Source of the DNA: an uncultured Clostridia bacterium
Lineage (GTDB): Bacteria; Bacillota; Clostridia; Christensenellales; Pumilibacteraceae
Length of the DNA stretch: 45,781 bases
Direction of reading: 5' to 3'
Assembly: GCA_947086925.1 (NCBI GenBank)
Contig: CAMUAL010000012.1
Span: 1 to 45,781, forward strand
Within the stretch, counting starts at the first letter, position 1, and each line of letters opens with the position of its first letter. Below, piece by piece: positions 36,064-44,019 of the stretch. The position numbers and the translations under genes were made by a program. The notes under the pieces are model-generated. The model did not search any database, had not been told where the DNA came from, and saw nothing but the letters and a program-made list of their open reading frames with translations.

Positions 36064-36771
36064 TTATGTTATCGACGGATTATCCGACGAAAGCATTGTG
36101 TGTATACCCGTAAAAATCGAGTATGCGATTTTTTCCTGATACTCGCTCGAAACAAGCAGTTTTTCTTCGCTCGGAGTGGTTAAAAATCCGCACTCCACCA
36201 AAAGCGACGGCACAGCCGAACACTGCAAAATAAAGTAATCGCCGCTCATTGCACTGCGCGTTGTGCCCAAAGTGTCTTTAAGCACGCTTTGCATAACTTC
36301 GGCTTTTTGCTTGCCGTCTACGCTACCCGGCGCGTAAAATACCTGCGCTCCCGTTTGGTCGGCGCGAGGGTAAGAGTTGCAATGAATGGAAACAACCAAA
36401 TCGGCGTTTGCGTTTTCGATAATCTTTTTGCGCTCCTGCATGTCTTTTAACTTGCGGTTTTTGGTAGTCATTCCGTAAAGTCCGTCGGTTGTGGTGCGAG
36501 TCATAACAACGTCGTAACCCTTGGTCTTCAAAAAGTGTTTAAGCGAGCGAGCTATGCTAAGATTAACATCGCTCTCTTTAACCGAGGTGGTAACGCCCAC
36601 AACGCCGCCGTCCGCACCGCCGTGTCCTGCGTCGATAACCACGGTTATACCCGTTTTGGGCACCGAGTACGCGCTTGTTACGGTTGCGGTTACAGCCAAG
36701 CATAACGAAACGGTAAGGGCAACCACGATTAGTCCGATTATTATATTCCGCTTTTTCAACAATAAAAACAT
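36064..36771 (-). CDS. N-acetylmuramoyl-L-alanine amidase, CwlD-like
   Basis: A 235-residue amidase_3 enzyme that cuts the bond between muramic acid and the stem peptide. An N-terminal membrane helix (about 10-32) anchors or exports it. The zinc ligands are visible: His in VVIDAGHGGADGG near 50, Glu in KESDVNLS near 67, His in VVSIHCNSYP near 131, and the catalytic Glu in LLVECGFL near 197. No wall-binding repeats follow, as in CwlD of spore-formers. It lies 70 bases after the M1 peptidase gene with an AAAGGA-type site, so it may share that transcript. Confidence 0.94.
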   Translation of the reverse strand: MFLLLKKRNIIIGLIVVALTVSLCLAVTATVTSAYSVPKTGITVVIDAGHGGADGGVVGVTTSVKESDVNLSIARSLKHFLKTKGYDVVMTRTTTDGLYGMTTKNRKLKDMQERKKIIENANADLVVSIHCNSYPRADQTGAQVFYAPGSVDGKQKAEVMQSVLKDTLGTTRSAMSGDYFILQCSAVPSLLVECGFLTTPSEEKLLVSSEYQEKIAYSIFTGIHTMLSSDNPSIT

Positions 36772-36824
36772 TGCTTTTCTTTTCCTTTTTCAGATTAAGG
36801 CACTGTGCGAGTTTTTTCTGTTAT

Positions 36825-36841
36825 ATTCCGATACTCGGAAT
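36825..36841 (-). other. Small stem-loop after the M1 peptidase gene
   Basis: A perfect 7-base stem with a 3-base loop touches the peptidase stop codon. No T-tract follows, so it is at best a weak terminator or a stabiliser of the 3' end. Confidence 0.4.
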
Positions 36842-38296
36842 TTAGGATATGCTGTACAATTTTGCCGTTCCCGTAATAAACGACGACATAAACGATTTAA
36901 GGTCGCGATTGCTCGCTTTTTCGAGGCAAGCTATAAGTCCGTCGGCGGTTGCGGTGGCGTAGGCGTATTCCGACGCATAACGGCGCAGACCCGCAGTAAG
37001 CGTTTTTTCGCCGAGCATGCCAAGCAGACTGTCGTACATAAGCTGACCTTTTACGTACGTCATATAGGTATATTCCGCCGCGCTCGCATACTCGCCTATA
37101 CTGCGGTTCATAGAGGTATCTTCGGTGCGGCTAAGTTCGCAGAAAAGCGAGAATCCGCCCATCGCATCGGCTATACGCGCCGAATATTCAACGCCGTAAT
37201 CGGCGTGATTTTTGTAAAACAACGAGGTGCTGTATTCGGCAAGAGCCTCGTCGAGCCACGCCTCGCGCACTTGGTCGTTTCCTACTATTCCGTACCACCA
37301 CTGATGTGCGGTTTCGTGCACTATAACTTCGGTTATCATATCGCCCTGCGCGGAATCGGATACGTACACAAGTCCCGTGTACTCCATTCCGCCCTGATTA
37401 AACGGCGTTTGCACAACGGCGTACGTTTTGTAAGGATATGCTCCGAACGCGTCGGAAAAATAAGCTATGGAATCGCATGCCGCTTTTAAATGAGCCTCGG
37501 CGTTGTCGTCGGATACATAGTAATAGGTAACGTCTACGCCTTTTACGCTGCCCGAAACCGACTTGAACGCGCCGAGCACCGCAGCGAAATCACGCGCGTT
37601 ATTAAGCGTACAGCTTGTCGTTGCGCTGTCGCCGTTTTCGGTGCGAACAGACGCGGCAGGCATTGCAACGGTATAACTTGCGGGCGCGGTAATGCTTACG
37701 GCGTAATCGCATACGGGCAGATTAAACGGGTCGCCGCTCGAATAATACGGGTCGGCGACAAAGCCGCCGCTGTAAACGCACTCAATCGGGAACCAATTTC
37801 CTAAGTTCACATTGCCGTTATAGTAGCCGAATCTGTGACGCATGTTGGGCAAAGTAAGTTTGTAATCGACAGCGATTTTCACTCTTTGCGTGGGCATTAT
37901 CGAAGCGGGCAGTTTTACAATCAAAACATCTTCGTCTAGTCCGCCTATTTCGTACTCTCCGCCCTCTACTCCCGTGATTTCTATTCCGCCGTAAGAAATA
38001 CCGCTCGGATACGCTCCGTCGATTTCAGCCGCGTTTACGGGCGTATAACGCGCACCGTTGCGGTATGCCGCGGGATAAAGATGAAACCATACTTCCGAAA
38101 GTTCGACCTCGGTGCGGTTTACATAATCTATTTCGCACCGCGCCGTTACTGTTTTGTCCGCGTCGCTGTATTCTGCGGTTATGTTGTAAACACTTCGCTC
38201 GTCTTGTTCGTTCTTTTTACAGCCGGTAAACATGGCGAACACGAATATAGCCGCCGTTATTACCGAAATGATTTTTACCGTTCTTTTTAACTTCAT
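36842..38296 (-). CDS. M1-family zinc metallopeptidase lipoprotein
   Basis: A 484-residue lipoprotein (MFTGC, Cys near 26). Residues about 40-225 form the N-terminal beta domain of aminopeptidase N-like enzymes. The substrate loop GGMEYTGLVY replaces the classic GAMEN near 295. The zinc site is HETAHQWW near 326 followed by a third-ligand Glu in EALAEYST about 19 residues later. It lacks the long C-terminal helical domain of full-size M1 enzymes. It should trim peptides outside the cell. AAGGGG lies about 7 bases before the ATG. Confidence 0.93.
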   Translation of the reverse strand: MKLKRTVKIISVITAAIFVFAMFTGCKKNEQDERSVYNITAEYSDADKTVTARCEIDYVNRTEVELSEVWFHLYPAAYRNGARYTPVNAAEIDGAYPSGISYGGIEITGVEGGEYEIGGLDEDVLIVKLPASIMPTQRVKIAVDYKLTLPNMRHRFGYYNGNVNLGNWFPIECVYSGGFVADPYYSSGDPFNLPVCDYAVSITAPASYTVAMPAASVRTENGDSATTSCTLNNARDFAAVLGAFKSVSGSVKGVDVTYYYVSDDNAEAHLKAACDSIAYFSDAFGAYPYKTYAVVQTPFNQGGMEYTGLVYVSDSAQGDMITEVIVHETAHQWWYGIVGNDQVREAWLDEALAEYSTSLFYKNHADYGVEYSARIADAMGGFSLFCELSRTEDTSMNRSIGEYASAAEYTYMTYVKGQLMYDSLLGMLGEKTLTAGLRRYASEYAYATATADGLIACLEKASNRDLKSFMSSFITGTAKLYSIS

Positions 38297-38391
38297 GTTT
38301 TAGCCCCTTATTTTGGTATCGGTTATTTATATGAACGGTTTTTTCTCATTATTCCCCCGCAATCGTTTTTTGTAAAATTTTGGCGCAAGGA

Positions 38392-38409
38392 TTTTTTTTT
38401 GGGGGGGGG
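38392..38409. repeat. T9-G9 homopolymer tract
   Basis: Nine T are followed directly by nine G on the plus strand, at the outer edge of the small XRE/zinc-protein cassette. It could slip in replication or be an assembly artefact. Confidence 0.9.
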
Positions 38410-38423
38410 AATTAAAGGGGGTG
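38401..38423 (+). repeat. Left inverted flank of the XRE/zinc cassette
   Basis: A G-rich sequence with core GGGGGAATTAAAGGGGGTG (38405-38423). Its reverse complement, with two extra bases, lies at 39030-39050 on the other side of the two-gene cassette. Confidence 0.7.
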
Positions 38424-38430
38424 AGATTTT

Positions 38431-38718
38431 TTAATTATTATCAAGCGTAAGTATTGCGGAAATTTCGCGCAAGTATTTTGAAATAGAATAAATCGCCTCT
38501 TTTATTCCCTCTTGCCTACTTTCGATTTGCTCCGACTTCGGAATATAATAGTTACAATCAAGCCATCGCTTGATAATTTTTTCCGACTGCACTCTGTTTA
38601 AATGTTCGCTTATGCAATGACCGCACCCTGTAACCGCCTCAAAGCCTTTTGCCGTTTTAACATAATGCTCTACATAGTTTCCGCAACTGTGACACTTGTT
38701 TACATTTTCTTGTTTCAT
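38431..38718 (-). CDS. Small four-cysteine zinc-ribbon-like protein
   Basis: A 95-residue protein. Cys 9, 12, 32 and 35 form a CxxC-x19-CxxC pattern that should bind one zinc. The remaining 60 residues look helical, with many Glu, Lys and Ile. AGAGGTG lies five bases before the chosen ATG. The frame is open for 91 more codons upstream, but that part is antisense to the XRE gene and crosses the promoter. It is divergent from the XRE repressor gene and its promoter spacer is an exact operator-like palindrome. No family is recognised; regulation by its neighbour is inferred. Confidence 0.8.
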   Translation of the reverse strand: MKQENVNKCHSCGNYVEHYVKTAKGFEAVTGCGHCISEHLNRVQSEKIIKRWLDCNYYIPKSEQIESRQEGIKEAIYSISKYLREISAILTLDNN

Positions 38719-38752
38719 AATTACACCTCTTTTGTTGGGATTTAGCTTTTTA

Positions 38753-38781
38753 ACTATATACCCCACTTTGAGGTAAGGCAA
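38753..38781 (-). promoter_or_regulatory. Promoter of the zinc-ribbon gene
   Basis: TTGCCT (38776-38781), a 17-base spacer and TATAGT (38753-38758) on the minus strand. The spacer is exactly the operator-like palindrome at 38759-38775, so a bound repressor would block RNA polymerase. Confidence 0.75.
38759..38775. promoter_or_regulatory. Operator-like palindrome 1
   Basis: TACCCC-N5-GAGGTA, an inverted repeat with one mismatch, centred at 38767 inside the minus-strand promoter. Confidence 0.7.
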
Positions 38782-38786
38782 GTATA

Positions 38787-38805
38787 TTACCCCACTTTGG
38801 AGTAA
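38787..38805. promoter_or_regulatory. Operator-like palindrome 2
   Basis: TTACCCC-N5-GGAGTAA, centred at 38796 and sharing the middle ACTTT with palindrome 1. It sits 10 bases before the XRE start codon and contains the only GGAG that could act as its ribosome site, at long spacing. A TAATAT follows directly and may be the XRE -10 box. Confidence 0.7.
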
Positions 38806-38815
38806 TAATATTGTT

Positions 38816-39022
38816 ATGAACAAATTTGCCGACAGATTAAAAGAATTAAGAAGTGCTAAAGGAATAACCCAAACCGACTTAGCAAAAGCATTGACAGTAG
38901 ACCAACGAACTATAAGTAATTGGGAAAAAGGCATACGCGAGCCTAACTTCGATACTTTATTAACAGTATCAAAGTTTTTCGGCGAAAGCACTGATTATCT
39001 TTTAGGTAATGAAGATTATTAA
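38816..39022 (+). CDS. XRE-family transcriptional regulator
   Basis: A 68-residue protein that is little more than a Cro/CI-type helix-turn-helix (about 6-60): LKELRSAKGITQTDLAKALT and TISNWEKGIREPNFDTLLTV are the classic signature segments, ending in STDYLLG. It has no sensor domain. It is divergent from the four-Cys gene, and two near-identical palindromes lie between them, so it probably represses both. Closest in type to phage- or plasmid-borne repressors. Confidence 0.92.
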   Translation: MNKFADRLKELRSAKGITQTDLAKALTVDQRTISNWEKGIREPNFDTLLTVSKFFGESTDYLLGNEDY

Positions 39023-39029
39023 ATTCCCC

Positions 39030-39054
39030 CACCCCCTTTTAATTTCCCCCGCCC
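39030..39054 (-). repeat. Right inverted flank of the XRE/zinc cassette
   Basis: The reverse complement of the left flank core with two inserted bases (39030-39050), starting 8 bases after the XRE stop. Both flanks sit immediately 3' of their gene. Confidence 0.7.
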
Positions 39055-39065
39055 CAAAGGGGCAT

Positions 39066-39172
39066 GGGATTTTTTCAGAGGATAAGTACTCCCCGCTAAG
39101 TGACAAGGGATTTTTTTGCGCCTTAGCGGGATAAGCAAAAGCAACATGCGGGGGATTTTTTTGCGCCTTAGC
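39066..39172 (+). repeat. Intergenic tandem-like repeat (GGGA plus T-run units)
   Basis: A 21-base sequence (GGGA, seven T, GCGCCTTAGC) occurs identically at 39107-39127 and 39152-39172, period 45. A degenerate third copy, GGGA with six T, starts at 39066. CCCGCTAAG (39092-39100) is inverted at 39122-39130. The block has no credible gene. With the hairpins that follow, it fills the 293-base gap between the XRE and parC genes. Confidence 0.8.
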
Positions 39173-39235
39173 AAATATATCCTTAAACAAGGGGTCAAGG
39201 GGCGTAGCCCAATGTCGTTGCGGAAAGGGGTTTCA

Positions 39236-39271
39236 AAAGGGGAAGACACAGTCGAAAGTGTCTTCCCCTTT
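39236..39271. terminator. Strong hairpin after parC, possible terminator
   Basis: A perfect 14-base stem (39236-39249 with 39258-39271) and 8-base loop. Four T follow on the minus strand, so it could end parC transcription; a T5 run also lies a few bases on in the plus direction. Confidence 0.55.
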
Positions 39272-39282
39272 GCGGTTTTTGC

Positions 39283-39308
39283 CCAACTTTTTGACGCCAA
39301 AAAGTTGG
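39283..39308. other. Second hairpin after parC
   Basis: A perfect 11-base stem (39283-39293 with 39298-39308) and 4-base loop, 7 bases after the parC stop. On the minus strand it is followed by A rather than T; on the plus strand by ATTTCTTTT, so as a terminator it would suit plus-strand transcripts better. Confidence 0.5.
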
Positions 39309-39315
39309 ATTTCTT

Positions 39316-41760
39316 TTAATTAGTCAACTTGTCGTTATAAACAAGTCCTTCTTTTATCTTGGCTCTGCCCTTTATAATGGGTCTGCCCGAATGAGTGCGG
39401 TTTTCTATGCTCAGTGCCTCGGTTGAATAACTCGACAGATAATCGTCTTCGAATACAAGTACGAACTTATACGGGTCGGTTACATAAGACACGAACGCAA
39501 GAGAAGTTCCGTTGTCTTTTTTGTTGAAGTCGATAATCTTTACGCCCTTTCGGTAACGCGCCATAACGTCGATTTGCGACACAAGCACGCGTTTGGAGAA
39601 TCCGCGGTCGGAAACAAGCACTACCTCGCCGTCGCCGTTAATCTGCCCTATGAAAATGCAGTCGTCGCCGTCGCTTAGCTGAATACCCTTTACGCCTGCG
39701 GCTATTCTGCCCTGAACGGGAATATCGCTCATATCGGCGTTAAGACACATGCCGTTGCGCGTTACGAACATAAGCGTGCAGTTCTTCTTTTCGTGCTCTA
39801 TCGCAATTACCTCGTCGCCTTCTTTGAGCTTGATTGCGGCAAACGCGCTTTTTACGACATTGTACTCTTTCCACTCGCTGCGCTTGACCATGCCCGCGCG
39901 GGTGTAGAACAGCATATTGCCTTTGGGAAGCGTGTCGTCTACCGTCTGCATAAACACTATGCGTTCGCCGTCGAGCGCGTCGGGTACAACCTTTTTGAGC
40001 GGCGCACCCTTTTCGCGCCATTTGCCGTCGGGAATCGAGTCGGCGTCGAGCTTATAGCAGTTGCCGAGGTTAGTAAAGCAGTAAATGCGTTCTAAGCTGT
40101 TTGCTTTTACGATACATCTGCAAATTTCGTTGCGCGTGGAATTTTCGGTAAAGTCCTTTGTAGCCATTGTAAAGTTTTTAACAAGCATGCGCTTGATTTG
40201 GTCGTTCGAATTAACCGCGATAATATAATCCTCGACGGGCTTTTCGTCGTCCTCGCTTGGCACATTGTAGTCGTCCGTTGTTTTGAGTATCGTCGTTTTG
40301 CGGTTTTCACGGTACGCCTTGCGGATTTGCGCAAGCTCGGCTTTTACCAAATCCATTTGAAGTTTGCGACTTGCCACTATTGCGGTAAGGCGCGTAATAA
40401 GCGCGCGGACATCGGCAAGTTCTTTTTCGAGTTTGTAAACTTCCAAATGAGTAAGGCGTGCCAAGCGCAAATCGAGTATTGCCTGAGCCTGACGCTCGGA
40501 TAAATCGAAACGCTTGCGCAGGTTGTCGCGCGCCTCGCTCGTAGAGCCCGACGCCTTAATGATTTTAACTACCTCGTCGATATTTCGAACGGCTATAACG
40601 AGTCCTTCCAAAATATGCTCGCGCTCTTTTGCCGCATCGAGTTCGAAGCGAGTGCGGCGAAGCACAACCTCGCGCTGATAGTTCACATAGTACGCGATTA
40701 TGTCGAGCAATCCCATTTGCTGAGGTTTGCCGTCGGCGATTGCAACCATGTTTATGGCAAACGAAGTGGAAAGATTGGTGTATTTAAGCAACGCCTCGAT
40801 AATCGGTTTGGGGTCGCAGTCGCGCTTTACTTTGATTACAGCACGCATACCGCCGCGGTCGCTTTCGTCGGTGATTTCGGTTATTCCCGTAAGCACGCCC
40901 TTTTTATCCTCGCGCGCTTTGAGTATAGCCTCCAAAAGCTGTGCCTTGTTCACCTGATAAGGCAACTCGTCGATAACTATAAGCTTTTTCTCGTTTTCGC
41001 CGTTTTCGATGTGCATTTTGGCGCGCATTATTATTTTGCCCTTGCCCGTTTCGTACGCCTTTACAAGCTCGTCTCCGCTTATAATATAGCCGCCCGTGGG
41101 AAAATCGGGACCCTTAATAAACTTCATCATTTCGGGAAGTTTAATGCGGGGATTGTCGATGTATGCAATTACGCCGTCGATGCTTTCCATTAAGTTGTGC
41201 GGAGGAATATTCGTGGATAAGCCTACCGCTATGCCGCTTGCGCCGTTTACCAAAAGATTGGGAAAACGCCCGGGAAGCATATCGGGTTCCATAAGCGTAT
41301 CGTCGAAGTTACAGCTCCACTTAACGGTGTTTTTGTCGATATCGCGCAGAAGTTCGAGCGCGAGAGGAGTAAGACGAGCCTCGGTGTAACGCATAGCCGC
41401 AGGACTGTCGCCGTCTACCGAGCCGAAGTTTCCGTGACCGTCGATAAGGCACGCGCCCATGTTGAACGCCTGCGCCATTCTTACCATTGCTCCGTAAATC
41501 GACGAGTCGCCGTGCGGGTGAAATTTACCCATGCAATCACCCACTATACGCGCCGACTTACGGTACGGCTTGTCGGGAGTATTTCCAAGCTCGGACATGC
41601 TGTAAAGAATCCTTCTTTGCACGGGTTTTAAGCCGTCCTCTACACGCGGAAGCGCGCGGTCGAGAATAACAAATTCGGAATACGGCATCATGGAATCGTG
41701 CATAACGTCTTCCATTGTTTTTACTATTATGCTGGGTGTGAATGTCTTTTGTTCCGCCAT
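39316..41760 (-). CDS. parC: DNA topoisomerase IV subunit A
   Basis: An 814-residue type IIA topoisomerase subunit that cuts and rejoins DNA with ParE. The breakage domain has KPVQRRILYSM near 45-55, GKFHPHGDSSIYG near 78-90 and the active-site Tyr 125 in AAMRYTE. The C-terminal DNA-wrapping blades follow from about 500. The GyrA box (QRRGGKG) expected in the first blade is absent; FTENSTRNEICR stands in its place. This favours topoisomerase IV over gyrase. Residue 90, which matches GyrA Asp87, is Gly. AGGAGG precedes the ATG, 9 bases after parE. Confidence 0.93.
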   Translation of the reverse strand: MAEQKTFTPSIIVKTMEDVMHDSMMPYSEFVILDRALPRVEDGLKPVQRRILYSMSELGNTPDKPYRKSARIVGDCMGKFHPHGDSSIYGAMVRMAQAFNMGACLIDGHGNFGSVDGDSPAAMRYTEARLTPLALELLRDIDKNTVKWSCNFDDTLMEPDMLPGRFPNLLVNGASGIAVGLSTNIPPHNLMESIDGVIAYIDNPRIKLPEMMKFIKGPDFPTGGYIISGDELVKAYETGKGKIIMRAKMHIENGENEKKLIVIDELPYQVNKAQLLEAILKAREDKKGVLTGITEITDESDRGGMRAVIKVKRDCDPKPIIEALLKYTNLSTSFAINMVAIADGKPQQMGLLDIIAYYVNYQREVVLRRTRFELDAAKEREHILEGLVIAVRNIDEVVKIIKASGSTSEARDNLRKRFDLSERQAQAILDLRLARLTHLEVYKLEKELADVRALITRLTAIVASRKLQMDLVKAELAQIRKAYRENRKTTILKTTDDYNVPSEDDEKPVEDYIIAVNSNDQIKRMLVKNFTMATKDFTENSTRNEICRCIVKANSLERIYCFTNLGNCYKLDADSIPDGKWREKGAPLKKVVPDALDGERIVFMQTVDDTLPKGNMLFYTRAGMVKRSEWKEYNVVKSAFAAIKLKEGDEVIAIEHEKKNCTLMFVTRNGMCLNADMSDIPVQGRIAAGVKGIQLSDGDDCIFIGQINGDGEVVLVSDRGFSKRVLVSQIDVMARYRKGVKIIDFNKKDNGTSLAFVSYVTDPYKFVLVFEDDYLSSYSTEALSIENRTHSGRPIIKGRAKIKEGLVYNDKLTN

Positions 41761-41769
41761 AGCCCCCTC

Positions 41770-43728
41770 CTACTTCGCTTCCTGAGCCTTGAAGTTGTCT
41801 TCGCGATTGAAGTTTGCGTTTTCTATTATATACTGACGCCTTAAATCGATTGCGTCGCCCATAAGCGTGGATACGAGCATTTCGGCATTTGCGGCATCCT
41901 CGATTGTAACCTGCACGAGCGTGCGACGTTGAGGGTCCATAGTGGTTTCCCAAAGCTGTTCGGCACTCATTTCGCCCAAACCTTTATAACGCTGTAATCC
42001 CGCGCCTTTTCCGAAACGCTTTTTCGCTTCTTCCAAAGCAATGTCGTCGTAAACGTATTCCACGTTGTCTTTTTTGGAAATGCGGTACAAGGGAGGCAGT
42101 CCGATATAAACGTGCCCCTCGTTGATAAGGTCTTTCATGTAGCGGAAGAAGAACGTAAGAAGTATTGCCCGAATATGCGCGCCGTCTTGGTCGGCATCGG
42201 ACAGAATTATAACCTTGTGGTAGTTAAGGTTTTCTACGTTGAAATCTTCGCCTATGCCGCTGCCGAGAGCAGATATAAGCGTGCGAATTTCTTCGTTTGC
42301 AAGCACTTGGTCGATGCGCTTTTTTTCGGCGTTCAGCGGCTTGCCGCGAAGCGGCAGTATAGCCTGAAAATGACGGTTGCGCGCTTGCTTTGCCGTGCCG
42401 CCCGCGCTGTCGCCCTCGACTATGAACAGTTCGTTGTTTTCGGGTTTTTTGCCCGTACAGCTGCTGAGCTTGCCCACAAGATTGAAGTTGTTGTCAAGAC
42501 TGTTTTTCGCGCGGGTGATTTCTTTTTCTTTACGCGCCGCCTCGCGCACCTTTGCCGCAAGAATCGCTTTTTTGAGAATTATGTCGGCGAGTTCTTTGTT
42601 CTCTTTTTCGAAAAATTCGGTAAGCGTCTGATTTACAAGGTAATCGATTGCTATTCTCGCCTCGGGGTTTCCGAGCTTTGTTTTCGTCTGACCTTCGAAC
42701 TGAACATTCTGCATTTTAATGCTGAGTACCGCCGTAAGTCCCTCGCGGTAGTCGTCGCCGAGCAGATTCGCGTCTTTGTCTTTAAGTAGTCCCGTTTTGC
42801 GGGCAAGGTCGTTCATTACCTTAGTAAGAGCGGCTTTAAATCCCGTTTCGTGCGTACCGCCCTCGGTGGTGGGTATATTGTTTACGTACGAGAAAATGTT
42901 TTCGGTGTATGCGTCGGTATACTGAAACGCAAGCTCCATGTCGATATTGTCTTTTGTTCCCGAAAGGAAAATAGGTTCTTCGAACGCAGGCACCTTTGTT
43001 TCGTTTAAGTACTTTACAAAGTCGATAAGACCGCCCTCGTAACAGTACTCGCGTTTAAGGCACGTGTTGCCCATCACAACTCGCTCGTCGATTAAAATTA
43101 TGCGCGCGCCCTTATTCAAAAACGCAAGTTCTTTTAGTCTGCGCGAAATTGTTTCTATCTGAAAATTCGTGGACTCGAAAATCCGCTTATCGGGCAAAAA
43201 GCGCACAAACGAACCGCGCTTTTCGGTAGACATGCCCGTGTCGAGCAAGTGGTACTTGGGTATGCCGCCTTTAACCGCTCCGTCTATTTCCTTCGACTCG
43301 AATTCCATGCGATAGATTTTTCCGTTCTTGTAAACCTCTACCGTAAGCCATTCGCTGAGCGCATTGGTAACCGACGCGCCTACGCCGTGCAAACCGCCGC
43401 TGTGCGCGTAATTCTCGTTGTCGAATTTGCCGCCCGCATGCAGCTGAGTAAATACAACCTCTACGCCCGAAACTCCGAGCGTGGGATGAACGTCTACCGG
43501 TATGCCGCGCCCGTTATCCTCTACGCTCGCGCTTCCGTCGCTATATAATGTAACGGTAATCGTATCGCCGAAGCCGTTTGCCACTTCGTCCATAGAGTTG
43601 TCTACGATTTCCCATAAAATGTGATGTAATCCCTTAATACCCGTTGTGCCGATATACATGCCGGGACGAAGACGCACCGCGTCTAATCCTTCGAGCACTC
43701 GTATATCGCCTGCGCTGTAATCGTGCAA
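41770..43728 (-). CDS. parE: DNA topoisomerase IV subunit B (TTG start)
   Basis: A 652-residue ATPase subunit. It shows the GHKL ATP site (WEIVDNSMDEVANG, VEDNGRGIPVD, HSGGLHGVGASVTNALS) and the toprim domain (FIVEGDSAGGTAKQ, ILPLRGKPLN, SDADQDGAHI). I start it at the TTG at 43728 because AAGGAGG lies exactly 7 bases upstream and the protein then begins LHDYSAGDIRVLEGLDAVRLRPGMYIG, as homologues do (the initiator would be Met). The frame is open further to 43821 but that extension has no support. It is followed at 9 bases by parC. The leader is about 155 bases. Confidence 0.92.
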   Translation of the reverse strand: MHDYSAGDIRVLEGLDAVRLRPGMYIGTTGIKGLHHILWEIVDNSMDEVANGFGDTITVTLYSDGSASVEDNGRGIPVDVHPTLGVSGVEVVFTQLHAGGKFDNENYAHSGGLHGVGASVTNALSEWLTVEVYKNGKIYRMEFESKEIDGAVKGGIPKYHLLDTGMSTEKRGSFVRFLPDKRIFESTNFQIETISRRLKELAFLNKGARIILIDERVVMGNTCLKREYCYEGGLIDFVKYLNETKVPAFEEPIFLSGTKDNIDMELAFQYTDAYTENIFSYVNNIPTTEGGTHETGFKAALTKVMNDLARKTGLLKDKDANLLGDDYREGLTAVLSIKMQNVQFEGQTKTKLGNPEARIAIDYLVNQTLTEFFEKENKELADIILKKAILAAKVREAARKEKEITRAKNSLDNNFNLVGKLSSCTGKKPENNELFIVEGDSAGGTAKQARNRHFQAILPLRGKPLNAEKKRIDQVLANEEIRTLISALGSGIGEDFNVENLNYHKVIILSDADQDGAHIRAILLTFFFRYMKDLINEGHVYIGLPPLYRISKKDNVEYVYDDIALEEAKKRFGKGAGLQRYKGLGEMSAEQLWETTMDPQRRTLVQVTIEDAANAEMLVSTLMGDAIDLRRQYIIENANFNREDNFKAQEAK

Positions 43729-43890
43729 AGTATTTCCTCCTTGTAATAAAGCGATGATATTTTCGGTAAAAGAATTTGCCGCCCCGCTTATTCCGCCCGC
43801 GCGCACGATTCGAATACGCACTGCGAAATATTCGGATTATGCCCCGTTAATAGCAAAATAAAACGGACAAGCGACATAACCGTCTTATCC

Positions 43891-43919
43891 ATTGTAACAC
43901 ACGAATCCGTGTTTTTCAA
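43891..43919 (-). promoter_or_regulatory. Promoter of parE-parC
   Basis: TTGAAA (43914-43919), a 17-base spacer and TACAAT (43891-43896) on the minus strand. A small ACACG/CGTGT dyad lies in the spacer. The predicted transcript starts near 43884. Confidence 0.75.
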
Positions 43920-43990
43920 GCATTTTACTATAAATATTTATACATTTTTTCGGGCTGTTTTTCCACAGAAAACGCCTGACAGTACTATTT

Positions 43991-44019
43991 TTGCATAATT
44001 ATTCATTGTTATGTATATT
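43991..44019 (+). promoter_or_regulatory. Plus-strand promoter overlapping the ArgR-like sites
   Basis: TTGCAT (43991-43996), a 17-base spacer and TATATT (44014-44019). The -35 lies in box 1 and the -10 in box 2 of the operator-like cluster. It would give the gene at 44211 a leader of about 185 bases, or drive a short RNA. Confidence 0.5.

Noticed and set aside
38719..38991. Long N-terminal extension of the four-Cys protein
   Set aside because: The extension is antisense to the XRE gene and runs through the promoter and both operators; AGAGGTG marks the internal start.
39066..39172. Possible CRISPR array
   Set aside because: Only two exact copies with a period of 45 and a third weak one; spacers are not unique and no cas genes are near.
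39002..39300. Minus-strand open frames through the repeat block
   Set aside because: The translation only mirrors the repeats (several Leu-Arg-Arg-Lys-Lys-Ile-Pro units), and there is no ribosome site or known domain.
43880..43970. DnaA-box-like sequences suggesting a replication origin
   Set aside because: Only TTTTCCACA and TTATCCATT are seen, each imperfect, with no cluster, no dnaA or dnaN, and no AT-rich unwinding repeats. Topoisomerase genes nearby are parE/parC rather than the origin-linked gyrB/gyrA.
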